From Dyadobacter sp. CECT 9275 (GTDB taxonomy: Bacteria > Bacteroidota > Bacteroidia > Cytophagales > Spirosomataceae): 64,000 nt of DNA. Below the pieces are notes generated by a model. It was not told the origin of the DNA and searched no databases. It was given only the letters and a program-made list of their open reading frames with translations. This document shows, piece after piece, positions 1-9,242 of the stretch; position 1 is the stretch's first letter, and every line of letters begins with the position of its first letter. Location: contig NZ_CAJRAF010000002.1 in assembly GCF_907164905.1 (NCBI RefSeq), positions 930,001-994,000 of the forward strand. Direction: 5' to 3'. The translations under genes were made by a program, and so were the position numbers.

Positions 1-2262
1 TATCAGGAAGCCATACAGGCCGAGTATTTGAAACGTAATCCAGACCTGCTCGTCCCTGATGCCACGCAGGTGGTATCCGATCACGGCAAGGCAACCGAGG
101 TTTTCCAGATCACTAAAAAACCTGACCGGCAATTATTTACACCAGTAGGTGTAACCACCTCTTCCAGTGGTATCACGGCTTATCTCGGCGGAGCATTCCC
201 TGCTCCTTATGACGGAAATGTGACATTCGTGGCGGAATCGGTGAGTAATCTGGTACATGTGGATATCATAAGTGACAAAGGAGCCAGTTATACGGCCAAC
301 CGCCAGCATCCGGACAGGGAATTCCTGGCTTCAACAGACTCTTGGTCGCGGCCGGTAAATATGTACGTCGGTCCCGACGGCGCACTGTATGTACTAGACT
401 ACTACCGCCAGACCATTGAACACCCCGAATGGATGTCCGATGAAGCGGTTGCAGCGGGAGGATTATATAACGGATACGACATGGGCCGCATTTACCGCAT
501 CACTCCTACCCAAGCCAAGGGTCCCGAATGGACAAAAGGCCTTAAACTGGGTGACGCGACCAACGAAGAACTGGTGGCGTATCTGGCAGATGCCAACCTT
601 TGGTGGCGAAAAAATGCGCAGCGGCTGCTTGTGGACCGTGGTGATAAATCTGTGATTCCTGCCCTAAGTAAAATGAGTGATAATACGTCGTCACCCATGG
701 GCCGCCTGCATGCCATGTGGACGCTGGAAGGAATGCATTCACTTACCCCGGCCCTTATCCAGACGGCATTGAAGGATCCTGTAGCCGGAATCCGGGAGAA
801 TGCCATCAAACTCGCTGAACGTCACCTGAAAGATGCGGCCGGTTTACAGGAGCCCCTGCTTACCTTACAGAATGATCCCGACCCCAAAGTAAGATACCAA
901 CTACTTTGTACACTGGGGTATATCAATACTCCCGAAGCGGGTGTCGCAAGACAAAAACTGTTATTCCAGGACCTGGATGACGACTGGGTACAAATTGCTG
1001 CACTTTCTGCAAATGCTTCGCAAACTGCACCACTCCTGAAAACGGTTCTGGCATCCTACAAGGCTGGGAATCCTGCCTATGCCTCTCTTTTGCAGCGCCT
1101 GACGGCCATCATCGGTGCCGGGGAAAAGCCCGAACCAATCCGTGAGCTGATACAACAGGCCGTTCAGCCTGCTGGCGGGAAACAGGGCTGGCAATCCCCC
1201 GTACTTTCAGGCCTGACAGATGGCTTAAAACGAAAAAAAATAGATTTCGCAACCCTCTCACACGAACAAACCCTGCTGATCACCAGCGCATTTGAAAACC
1301 CGTCGGCAGAGGTACGGAAAGCTTCCTTGCAAATACTGAAAGTGATCGGTGTACAGGATTCGGTACAGTTAAAAAAAGGAATTGAAAAAGCAGTTAACCT
1401 GGCAAAAAACCAGGCACTTCCGGACGAAAAACGGGCCGAAGCGCTTGATTTCATAGCCCTTGGCAATCCTGCTCCTTACGAGGGTACCGTACAGAAACTC
1501 ATCATTCCTCAGGAGAAGCCTGCAGTCCAGCTGGCGGCCTTAAAAATCCTGGGACAAATCCCCAATGAAAGCGTTGCCCATTATGTACTGAAAAGCTGGG
1601 ATGCCCTAACACCCGAAATCCGGGATGCAGCATTGAATACCTTTTTAACCAGCCCGGAAAGAGTGAAGCTGCTATTGGACGCGATTGAGTCCGGAAAGAT
1701 CAAACCTGCCAGTGTTGGCTGGCCTCGCAGCGTGCAGCTCATGAGCCACTCCGACGAAAAACTAAGGGAGAAAGCACGTGCCCTGCTTACAAAAAATGAT
1801 AAAGACAAAGTGAATAAGGATTATCAGAAAGCACTGGAACTGACAGGGGATGTGGGTAAAGGTAAACTGGTATATATGCAGAACTGCGCATTATGTCATC
1901 AGGTGAGAGGGAGCATTGGGGTATCCTACGGGCCAGACCTTGGAACGGTTCATAACTGGTTGTCCAAAGATCTGATGGCCAATATCCTGGATCCCAGTTT
2001 GTCGATAGCCCCTGGTTTTGATCTGTGGGAAGTGGAAATGAAGGATGGGGATCCCGTGCAGGGTATGATCATGAGCGAAACGTCGGCGGCCATCAAACTG
2101 CGGACCGCCCCCGGCATTGACAAAACGATCAACCGGCAGGATATCAAAGGTTTGAAGGCACTGAATATGTCGGTAATGCCCGTACTGACCAGCCAGATCG
2201 ACCATCAGAAAATGGCAGATTTGCTGGCCTTCCTGAAAAACAGCCGAAGTGAACAACCCTAA
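1..2262 (+). CDS. PVC-type heme-binding dehydrogenase with HEAT repeats, 5' truncated
   Basis: The reading frame is open from base 1 without a start, so the N-terminus lies outside the window; the TTG at 28 is only an internal codon. The visible start is the end of a beta-propeller of the membrane-bound dehydrogenase/PQQ-sugar-dehydrogenase-like type (YVGPDGALYVLDYYRQ near residues 110-130). HEAT-like helical repeats follow over roughly residues 190-600. A C-terminal cytochrome c domain has a CALCH heme motif at 1884-1898 and a plausible methionine ligand region near the end. Family knowledge: such proteins are exported and thought to oxidise sugars or alcohols and pass electrons through heme c; the substrate is unknown. 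The isomerase gene starts 11 nt downstream, suggesting one operon. A full-length paralogue lies at 38049-40694. Confidence 0.85.
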   Translation, partial: YQEAIQAEYLKRNPDLLVPDATQVVSDHGKATEVFQITKKPDRQLFTPVGVTTSSSGITAYLGGAFPAPYDGNVTFVAESVSNLVHVDIISDKGASYTANRQHPDREFLASTDSWSRPVNMYVGPDGALYVLDYYRQTIEHPEWMSDEAVAAGGLYNGYDMGRIYRITPTQAKGPEWTKGLKLGDATNEELVAYLADANLWWRKNAQRLLVDRGDKSVIPALSKMSDNTSSPMGRLHAMWTLEGMHSLTPALIQTALKDPVAGIRENAIKLAERHLKDAAGLQEPLLTLQNDPDPKVRYQLLCTLGYINTPEAGVARQKLLFQDLDDDWVQIAALSANASQTAPLLKTVLASYKAGNPAYASLLQRLTAIIGAGEKPEPIRELIQQAVQPAGGKQGWQSPVLSGLTDGLKRKKIDFATLSHEQTLLITSAFENPSAEVRKASLQILKVIGVQDSVQLKKGIEKAVNLAKNQALPDEKRAEALDFIALGNPAPYEGTVQKLIIPQEKPAVQLAALKILGQIPNESVAHYVLKSWDALTPEIRDAALNTFLTSPERVKLLLDAIESGKIKPASVGWPRSVQLMSHSDEKLREKARALLTKNDKDKVNKDYQKALELTGDVGKGKLVYMQNCALCHQVRGSIGVSYGPDLGTVHNWLSKDLMANILDPSLSIAPGFDLWEVEMKDGDPVQGMIMSETSAAIKLRTAPGIDKTINRQDIKGLKALNMSVMPVLTSQIDHQKMADLLAFLKNSRSEQP

Positions 2263-2273
2263 TCCAATACCCT

Positions 2274-3194
2274 ATGAACCGACATACCTTTATAAAAAAC
2301 AGCTTACTGGCCGGTACGGCGCTGGTTTCAGGAATAGCCACTCCAATAACCGCTTCGGCATCAAATCCTAAAAAAGAAAAACCATTTCACATGAAGTTTT
2401 CTCCGGAGTTCGGGATATTTAAGGAACTCCCGGGAAAGGATATCATCGATCAGATCAAATGGGGCTACGACCAGGGATTCAGGGCATGGGAAAATACATG
2501 GCTCACGCGCAGGCCGGTTGAAGAACAGGAACGGATCAGCAAAACCGTCCAGCAACTGGGGATGGAATTCGGTCAGTTTGTGGGAACCATGAATTTCAAG
2601 GAACCTACATTTGCGGGCCGTGATCAAAGCATACGGGATAATGTTCTTAAAGAAATACGAGCATCCGTAGAGATAGCCAAGCGTATGAACACCAAATACA
2701 TACACAATGTACTGGGCATGGCGGACCCCAAATTGCCCTGGGATTTTCAGATGGCCAATGCCATTGAACTGCTGAAACGGGCGGCAGCCATTTATGAACC
2801 GCATGGTATTGCCATGGTCATGGAAACGATGAACCATAAAATCAATCATCCCGGTATGTTCCTTCATGCTATCCCGCAGGCCTATGCCATGGCCAAGGCA
2901 GTAGGAAGTCCCAGCCTGAAAATCCTGTTTGATTTTTACCATGTCCAGATACAGGAAGGCAACATTATCCCCACGCTCGATTACGCCTGGGACGAGATCG
3001 GATACATGCAGATCGGTGATACGCCCGGCCGGAACGAACCTACTTCAGGAGAGGTGAATTTTGTAAATGTTCTTCAGCATGTTCACGACAAAGGGTACCG
3101 CGGTTTCATGGGCATGGAACATGGGATCAACAGGCCTGGGAAAGAAGGTGAACGGGCTGCGCTAGCCGCCTACCGCGCCGTAGACCCTAAATAA
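2274..3194 (+). CDS. hydroxypyruvate isomerase-like / sugar phosphate isomerase-epimerase (exported)
   Basis: 306 residues. The N-terminus (RHTFIKNSLLAGTALVSG) resembles the Tat-like export signals common on Bacteroidota secreted enzymes. The rest is an AP-endonuclease-2-type TIM barrel. Segments such as VMETMNHKINHPGMF, LFDFYHVQIQEG and YMQIGDTPGR carry the Glu, Asp/His and His metal-binding pattern of the hydroxypyruvate isomerase branch. It probably isomerises or epimerises a keto-sugar acid in the periplasm. The gene begins 11 nt after the PVC dehydrogenase, so the two may act in one oxidative sugar pathway. Exact substrate cannot be told from sequence. Confidence 0.85.
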   Translation: MNRHTFIKNSLLAGTALVSGIATPITASASNPKKEKPFHMKFSPEFGIFKELPGKDIIDQIKWGYDQGFRAWENTWLTRRPVEEQERISKTVQQLGMEFGQFVGTMNFKEPTFAGRDQSIRDNVLKEIRASVEIAKRMNTKYIHNVLGMADPKLPWDFQMANAIELLKRAAAIYEPHGIAMVMETMNHKINHPGMFLHAIPQAYAMAKAVGSPSLKILFDFYHVQIQEGNIIPTLDYAWDEIGYMQIGDTPGRNEPTSGEVNFVNVLQHVHDKGYRGFMGMEHGINRPGKEGERAALAAYRAVDPK

Positions 3195-3277
3195 TTTCCT
3201 GACATGCGCGCCGTTTTTCATAGTAATACCAAGGTGTTCCGTACTTTTAAGATCATATAAAACCGGAAAACACATCT

Positions 3278-4630
3278 ATGTTTATACTCCCGACGAGGCT
3301 TGTTATCTTCTTATTTGTACTGTGTTCAGCTATTTGTCTGAACGCAGTACCAGGTTTTGCCAAAAATCGGATCCGGGCGGGAGTTGCCAGAACGGACATC
3401 ACACCTCCACTGGGTACGCCACTCAGAGGTTATTATGTCGAACGACTCGCTTCTGCCGTGCACGACCCTCTTTTTGCCAAAGCACTGGTTATTCAGGACG
3501 GCCAAAACACCATCGTATTGGTTTTCCTGGATTTGATAGATGTACCGGAAATCGCTGTAAAAAAGGCAAGAGCAGAAATCGCTGCAAAATTCAAGGTGCC
3601 TTATGCTAACATTTCGGTATCTTCCACGCATACCCACACAGGCCCGTTGTTTAACAATACCTATGAATTAATGGTGGCCGACCGGATTTCCGAAGCGGTT
3701 GAAAAAGCCTTCGGGAATCTTCAGGAGGTGACCATCAAGTCCGGGAAGGGCACCGAGGAACATATCTCTTTTCAAAGGCGGTACATGATGAAAGACGGTA
3801 CCGTGAAATTTAACCCGGGTATCCTCAATCCGGAGATCGTACGTCCCATGGGCCCCATCGACCCGGAGATCGGGATACTCTATTTGGAAAGAACAGATCA
3901 AAAGCCCTTGGCAGTCCTGGTTAATTTTGCCCTGCATCTGGATACCGCAGGGGGAACTGAGATATCTGCAGACTTTCCGATGTACCTCCAGCAACAGATA
4001 GGAAAGGCTATCGGGGAAGATGTACTCGTGCTGTTCGGCCTTGGTACCTGCGGCAATGTCAACCACATCAACGTAAAGGAAGCCAGTACGCTAAATGGAT
4101 TTGCAAGAACTGAATCCATTGGAAATACCCTGGCAGCGGATGTGATCAAGGCTATTCCAGCCATGAAGGTGCAGCGGATCAAAAAGATAACCGTCAAAAG
4201 GGAAGAACTAAAACTGACTATCCCCGAATATACCACGGCTCAGATCAACGCCGCCAGGATAAATGCAAAAAAGGTATCTACACACGGATCTTCCACACCA
4301 GAAATCCGCGAGGCAATGAAAATCCTGCGGGTGCATGACCGGCAGGGCAAACCAATTGATGCCGAGGTACAGGTTTTCGGACTGGGGGACGTTGGTATTG
4401 TCACGTTGCCCGGAGAAATCTTTGTTGAACTGGGGCTGGCCATAAAAAAAGGCTCTTCCTTTCCCAATACTTTTATTTTTACTTTGTCCAATAACTCTAC
4501 CGGTTACATACCAGACGCTCCCGCCTATGCCTACGGCGCCTATGAGGTGGAAGTGAGCCGTGTGGTAAAAGGCCAGGGAGAAAGGCTGGTAGAGTCGGCA
4601 TTGAAAATGATCCATGAGATCAGAAAGTAA
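3278..4630 (+). CDS. neutral/alkaline non-lysosomal ceramidase-like hydrolase, copy A
   Basis: 450 residues with an N-terminal hydrophobic signal segment (about residues 5-28). RAGVARTDITPPLGTPLRGY is the hallmark start of the neutral ceramidase N-terminal domain, and SSTHTHTGPLF holds the expected zinc-binding histidines. It is shorter than true ceramidases (about 650-700 residues) and lacks an obvious C-terminal Ig-like domain, so a different amide or ester substrate is likely. It follows the isomerase gene by 83 nt and may be co-transcribed. A second family member (45641-47089) lies in the SusCD region; the two are clearly different in sequence. Family assignment is good, substrate unknown. 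Confidence 0.82.
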   Translation: MFILPTRLVIFLFVLCSAICLNAVPGFAKNRIRAGVARTDITPPLGTPLRGYYVERLASAVHDPLFAKALVIQDGQNTIVLVFLDLIDVPEIAVKKARAEIAAKFKVPYANISVSSTHTHTGPLFNNTYELMVADRISEAVEKAFGNLQEVTIKSGKGTEEHISFQRRYMMKDGTVKFNPGILNPEIVRPMGPIDPEIGILYLERTDQKPLAVLVNFALHLDTAGGTEISADFPMYLQQQIGKAIGEDVLVLFGLGTCGNVNHINVKEASTLNGFARTESIGNTLAADVIKAIPAMKVQRIKKITVKREELKLTIPEYTTAQINAARINAKKVSTHGSSTPEIREAMKILRVHDRQGKPIDAEVQVFGLGDVGIVTLPGEIFVELGLAIKKGSSFPNTFIFTLSNNSTGYIPDAPAYAYGAYEVEVSRVVKGQGERLVESALKMIHEIRK

Positions 4631-4677
4631 GGGTTATTTGTCTTAAAATTATATCGTTATTTTATCATCATCATTAC

Positions 4678-4974
4678 ATGATTTACCACTCTGTTTTCTT
4701 TAAACTGAAACATCCGCAAAATTCGCAGCAAGAAAGCCGTTTTTTAGACGCGGCTAGAGGACTGTCGGCCATACCTGGCGTTCAGCATCTGGAGGTCCTG
4801 AAACAAACCAGCCCCAAAAATAATTTTGACTACGGCTTACTGATGGAATTTACCGACCAGCAGGTTTATGACAACTATTCCGATCATCCGGACCACGTAC
4901 TGTTCATTGAGCAATTCTGGCTTAAAGACGTAGAAGATTTTCTGGAAATTGATTACGAAAAGATAATATCCTGA
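4678..4974 (+). CDS. Dabb family (stress-responsive alpha/beta-barrel) protein
   Basis: 98 residues. The start IYHSVFFKLKHP, the central GVQHLEVLKQTSPKNNFDYG and the late DHPDHVLFIEQFW match the Dabb dimeric ferredoxin-like fold. These small cytoplasmic proteins often sit beside sugar or aromatic catabolic genes, sometimes as small enzymes; the role here is unknown. It has no signal peptide, unlike its upstream neighbours. It starts 47 nt after the ceramidase-like gene and could be the last gene of that transcript. A GC-rich hairpin at 5007-5042 follows. Confidence 0.85.
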   Translation: MIYHSVFFKLKHPQNSQQESRFLDAARGLSAIPGVQHLEVLKQTSPKNNFDYGLLMEFTDQQVYDNYSDHPDHVLFIEQFWLKDVEDFLEIDYEKIIS

Positions 4975-5006
4975 TCCCTTCCTTCGTCTTCTGGTCATAG
5001 CCTTTT

Positions 5007-5042
5007 CCCATTGCCGGTATCAACTTTGCGACTGGCAATGGG
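5007..5042 (+). terminator. hairpin after the Dabb gene
   Basis: Nine-base arms CCCATTGCC (5007-5015) and GGCAATGGG (5034-5042) are perfectly complementary around an 18-nt loop. There is no strong T tract, so termination is plausible but not certain. Confidence 0.4.
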
Positions 5043-5206
5043 GAACCTATACAAAACTCCTTTCCAAACCGCAGGGGAGATAGGGCATTTGAATAATAAT
5101 AGCCCATAGTATCTGCATCTCGCTGCTTTGAAATGACCATCTCAGCATTTTTATCCCTATTTTTGATGCAGGATTACTGCCATTATTAACCCGCATCTCC
5201 TCTGTC

Positions 5207-5734
5207 ATGATTCAAGTTAATTTCAAGCTTACCGAAGACGAACTGTATAAAAGCCTCGTGGATGTATCCAAATCGCGGATGATCACAAAAATTTTGCTGA
5301 TTGTCGGCAGCATCTTACTGGCCATCATGCTGTATATCACCACGATCAACATTGTAAAGGGTATATTTTACTTCAGCATGGGATTTATATTTCCTCTTTT
5401 TCTGGGCGTATACCTCATTTTCCTGTCCGAGATCACTGCCAAGTTTCAGGTACCTAATCTGATCAAAAAGAAAAACCCATTCACGGAACGGGTTACCGTC
5501 CAGCTGGACCATACGGAATGCCGGACCAAAGGCGAAACCTTCAGCCATAGGCTGACGTGGGAAAAATTTCACGCCATTGTGGAAACGGATGATTTCTTTC
5601 TGCTCAAAGTAACCGATGTTACAGCCAATGTACTGCCCAAGCGGGCCTTTACACCGGAAGATATCCTGGCATTTAAAGGTATTCTAGCATCTGTCAAAGG
5701 TCCGCAATTAAAGCTTAAAAAGGAGGCATCCTAG
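5207..5734 (+). CDS. YcxB-like membrane protein
   Basis: 175 residues. Two hydrophobic helices at about residues 28-50 and 52-72 are followed by a soluble domain of the YcxB C-terminal type. In it, ERVTVQLDHTECRTKGETFSHRLTWEKF and later KRAFTPEDILAFKGIL resemble the PH-like fold of that family. It is likely an inner-membrane protein of unknown function. It stands alone between two terminator-like hairpins (5007-5042 and 5853-5880), so it is probably its own transcript. Confidence 0.75.
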   Translation: MIQVNFKLTEDELYKSLVDVSKSRMITKILLIVGSILLAIMLYITTINIVKGIFYFSMGFIFPLFLGVYLIFLSEITAKFQVPNLIKKKNPFTERVTVQLDHTECRTKGETFSHRLTWEKFHAIVETDDFFLLKVTDVTANVLPKRAFTPEDILAFKGILASVKGPQLKLKKEAS

Positions 5735-5852
5735 CCTGTGTACACATTCCCTGCCTGAGCAGTTTAGAGCAACATGTTTTACGAGTGTATAAGTAAAGCG
5801 GCTGACAGGCAAACCCAATTTACGAAACAACGCCGCATTTTTGGAAACAATT

Positions 5853-5880
5853 AACCGGAATGATAACATTTTCCGGTTTT
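5853..5880 (+). terminator. rho-independent terminator after the YcxB-like gene
   Basis: Arms AACCGGAA (5853-5860) and TTCCGGTT (5871-5878) pair perfectly around a 10-nt loop, and the right arm runs into a short T run. Confidence 0.6.
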
Positions 5881-5975
5881 GACAGGTAAATTATCAGTAT
5901 ATGCATACTTCATATAAGAAGCTGCTTTAGAGTACGATTGATTACCTTTTGTTTCCTTAAATAACCCGCCCCGTC

Positions 5976-8900
5976 ATGCTTAACGGTTTGATAAAAATCA
6001 GTATGTTGGTCTTCACAGGATGCTGCTTTCTGTCCTGCAATGATCGCCTTGATTTACCGGAAGATGTTGCTGCTGAGATGGCCAAACTCATACAGCCTAT
6101 CGACTACACCTACGATGTAAAACCCATCCTGTCTGACCGTTGTTTTGCCTGCCATGGCCCTGACGCCAACCAGCAGAAAGCAGGCCTGCGCCTCGATGTT
6201 GCCAAAGTGGCTTATGAAAAAGTGGGTGAGAACGGATTGAAAGCGGTTGTTCCGGGCAAAACGGGGAAAAGCGAACTGGCACATAGGATACTTTCTGAGG
6301 ACCCGGAAGTGATGATGCCGACTCCATCCTCTCACTTAACGCTGAACACCCGTGAAAAGGCCATCCTGATCAAATGGATAGAGGAAGGCGCGGAATACAA
6401 ACCACACTGGGCTTTTACCAAAGTAAAAAAAACAGTTGCGCCCAGGGTGAAGGACGAAAAATGGGTTCGTAACGACATTGACCGCTTCATACTTGCGAAA
6501 CTGGAAGACAAAGGCATGAAGCCTTCTCCCGAAGCAGATAAAACTACTTTGCTCCGCCGGGTATACATGGACCTGAACGGTTTGCCGCCAACACCCGAAC
6601 AGGTGCAGACATTTTTGGCAGACAAATCTCCAAATGCTTATGAAAAAGTAGTGGACCAACTGCTGGCGTCACCGCGTTACGGAGAACACATGGCTGTCTC
6701 GTGGCTGGATGCCGCACGTTATGCGGACACCCACGGTTACCAGGACGACGGCCCCCGGACTGCCTGGCCTTTCCGCGATTGGGTGATCAATGCGTTTAAC
6801 AAAAACTTGTCATACGATAAATTCATCACCTATCAGCTGGCCGGTGATATGCTGCCTAACCCTACCAGGGAACAACTGGTTGCCACGGCATTTAACCGGA
6901 TGCATCAGCAGAGCCAGGAGGGCGGGATCATTCCGGAAGAATACCGCACCGCCTATGTTGCGGACCGGGTGGATACTTTTGGAAAAACATTTTTAGGAAT
7001 AACCGTAGAATGCGCCCGCTGTCATGACCATAAATATGACCCGGTAAGCCATAAGGATTATTATTCGTTGTATGCGTTTTTCAACAATAATAATGAAAAC
7101 GGGCAGATTCCCTACAATGGAGAAGCCAGCCCTACCCTCACGTTGCCGACACCGGAAGCCGAAGCAAAACTGAATGATATACATGCTTACCTGGTGAAGA
7201 AAAAAAATACGCTCAACAAGGCCAGGTTATCAGAAAGTGGTTTCCGAAATTGGCTTTCTGTGGTCGAAAAACAACCGGAAAAAGCCCTGGTACCTGAGAA
7301 GAAAGACCTGCTCGGACACTTTACTTTTGATGAACCGCAGGGCACGGAATTCCAAAACCTCGCCGACCCTAAACACAAGGCCAGAGCGGGAGGTGACGAC
7401 AGTCTTTCCAATGCTGCTTCCCGTAACGGGCGACTTGGAAAAGCAAGGTATATCTTTGGTGAAAATGCAATAGGCTTCGGAGATAACTTTGCGTTCTTCG
7501 AAAGAAACCAGCCATTTAGTATCAGCATCTGGCTTAATCTGCATGACCCGAGCGTAAATGGATCTTTGATTCACAAGTCCAACGGGGTTTTTAACGGGTA
7601 CCGGGGCTGGAATGTTTTCCGTCTGCCAGATGGCCGCATTAAACTGACAATCAGCCACGTATGGCCTGAGAATGCCATTGAGATACAGACCCTCGAAAAG
7701 TTCCCGATGAACAAATGGACGCAGCTTGGTTTTTCATACGACGGATTAAGCAAAGCGCAGGGGCTTAAATTATACATCAATGGCAAGCAGGCGCGTGTGA
7801 CGGTCCACAACGATAACCTGAACCAAAGCATTCTCTATGGAAAAAACAAAACCAACTGGTATGTCGACAACCTGAATATCGGTCGACTCTCGGACCAGCG
7901 TACCAAAAATTTTGAAGTCGATGAATTCAGGATTTATACCCGTGCGCTCTCACAGCTTGAAATGCTGAGCCTGTATTCTCAGAACAATGAATTGCTTGCG
8001 ATCCTCAAAATGCCCGCAGCCCACAGGAACGCTCAGCAGCAGTCAGCACTAAAAGAATATTACATCAACAATTTTGACGAAACCTACCGGAAAGAGCTTA
8101 CCGCTAGCCTGGCGCTGATCGGAGAAGAAACGGAATTGCTGAATAAACAGATCGATGTCATGATCATGAAGGAGCGTAAGTTTCCAAGAAAAACCTACAT
8201 CCTGAATCGTGGGGCGTATGATGCACCCGGCAAGGAAGTCACGGCAGATACTCCTGACGAGTTTTTCAAAATACCCAGGGAATTCCCCAAAAACCGGCTG
8301 GGACTTGCGCGATGGCTGCTGCATGAAGATCATCCGTTGTTCACCCGTGTGACGGTGAACCGTTTCTGGCTTTCATTCTTTGGGAAAGGGTTGGTAGTAT
8401 CCAGTGACGACTTTGGGAACCAGGGAGAATTACCCACGCACCCGCAACTGCTCGACTGGCTGTCGGCTACCTTCCGGGAGACTGGCTGGGACGTGAAAGC
8501 AATCCAGAAGCTGATCGTTACCTCGGCAACCTACCGCCAGTCGTCCAAAGCCAGCAGGCAGCTGCTTGAACAGGACGGAGAGAACCGACTTTATGCAAGA
8601 GGCCCCAGTTACCGGATGAGCGCGGAGCAGATCAGGGATAATGCACTTGCGGCCAGCAGTTTGCTATCTGACCGCATCGGCGGTAAAAGCTCCTATCCTT
8701 ACCAGCCTAATGGTATATGGGAGGCGCTGGCAACCCGGAACGATATCCATTATATGCAACAGCACGGGGATAGTATCTACCGGAGGAGCCTGTACACCGT
8801 GTGGAAAAGAAGTGCTCCACCACCCATGATGCTGAACTTTGACGCTTCGGAACGCCATTTCTGTGTAACGAAGAGGCAAAAAACAAGTACGCCTCTTCAG

Positions 8901-9233
8901 GCCCTGGTGGTTATGAATGATCCGCAATTTGTGGAAGCGTCCAGAGTGCTGGCACAGCAAATGATAAAACATGGCAAAAGTCTGGAACAAAAGATTACCT
9001 ATGGTTTCACTGCTTTAACGAGCCGCCCGCCGAGTACAAAAGAGCTGGAGATACTGAAAGATCTGTACCAGGAGGAATACCGGGATTTTAGCAAAAATCC
9101 CAAACGTGTGAAAGCGATACTCGCAACAGGAGAATATCCCGTAGACAAGCTGCTGAACCCCGTGGAGCTGGCAGCCAGTACCATTGTTGCCAGTACGGTT
9201 ATGAATTTTGATGAATTTGTCATAAAAAGATAA
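5976..9233 (+). CDS. PSD1 / planctomycete cytochrome C domain protein (DUF1549, LamG, DUF1553), lipoprotein
   Basis: 1085 residues. The N-terminus MLNGLIKISMLVFTGCCFLS then Cys is a lipoprotein signal (Cys21). A planctomycete-type cytochrome c domain follows, with CFACH at residues 56-60 and the family motif GLRLD. Next comes DUF1549 (about 160-370; ARYADTHGYQDDG, ECARCHDHKYDP contains a second CxxCH), then a concanavalin/LamG-like domain (about 450-660; FTFDEPQGTEF, FEVDEFRIYTRALS), then DUF1553 (about 760-1070; LARWLLHEDHPLFTRVTVNRFW, TPLQALVVMNDPQFVEA). These proteins pair with DUF1501 proteins, as here: that gene begins 9 nt downstream. The family is typical of Planctomycetes and is linked, without proof, to polysaccharide or sulfated-sugar oxidation. 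Confidence 0.9.
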   Translation: MLNGLIKISMLVFTGCCFLSCNDRLDLPEDVAAEMAKLIQPIDYTYDVKPILSDRCFACHGPDANQQKAGLRLDVAKVAYEKVGENGLKAVVPGKTGKSELAHRILSEDPEVMMPTPSSHLTLNTREKAILIKWIEEGAEYKPHWAFTKVKKTVAPRVKDEKWVRNDIDRFILAKLEDKGMKPSPEADKTTLLRRVYMDLNGLPPTPEQVQTFLADKSPNAYEKVVDQLLASPRYGEHMAVSWLDAARYADTHGYQDDGPRTAWPFRDWVINAFNKNLSYDKFITYQLAGDMLPNPTREQLVATAFNRMHQQSQEGGIIPEEYRTAYVADRVDTFGKTFLGITVECARCHDHKYDPVSHKDYYSLYAFFNNNNENGQIPYNGEASPTLTLPTPEAEAKLNDIHAYLVKKKNTLNKARLSESGFRNWLSVVEKQPEKALVPEKKDLLGHFTFDEPQGTEFQNLADPKHKARAGGDDSLSNAASRNGRLGKARYIFGENAIGFGDNFAFFERNQPFSISIWLNLHDPSVNGSLIHKSNGVFNGYRGWNVFRLPDGRIKLTISHVWPENAIEIQTLEKFPMNKWTQLGFSYDGLSKAQGLKLYINGKQARVTVHNDNLNQSILYGKNKTNWYVDNLNIGRLSDQRTKNFEVDEFRIYTRALSQLEMLSLYSQNNELLAILKMPAAHRNAQQQSALKEYYINNFDETYRKELTASLALIGEETELLNKQIDVMIMKERKFPRKTYILNRGAYDAPGKEVTADTPDEFFKIPREFPKNRLGLARWLLHEDHPLFTRVTVNRFWLSFFGKGLVVSSDDFGNQGELPTHPQLLDWLSATFRETGWDVKAIQKLIVTSATYRQSSKASRQLLEQDGENRLYARGPSYRMSAEQIRDNALAASSLLSDRIGGKSSYPYQPNGIWEALATRNDIHYMQQHGDSIYRRSLYTVWKRSAPPPMMLNFDASERHFCVTKRQKTSTPLQALVVMNDPQFVEASRVLAQQMIKHGKSLEQKITYGFTALTSRPPSTKELEILKDLYQEEYRDFSKNPKRVKAILATGEYPVDKLLNPVELAASTIVASTVMNFDEFVIKR

Positions 9234-9242
9234 GACTGAGAG

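Noticed and set aside
2361..2942. A 193-codon minus-strand frame opposite the isomerase gene
   Set aside because: It mirrors the conserved isomerase and has no recognisable domain.
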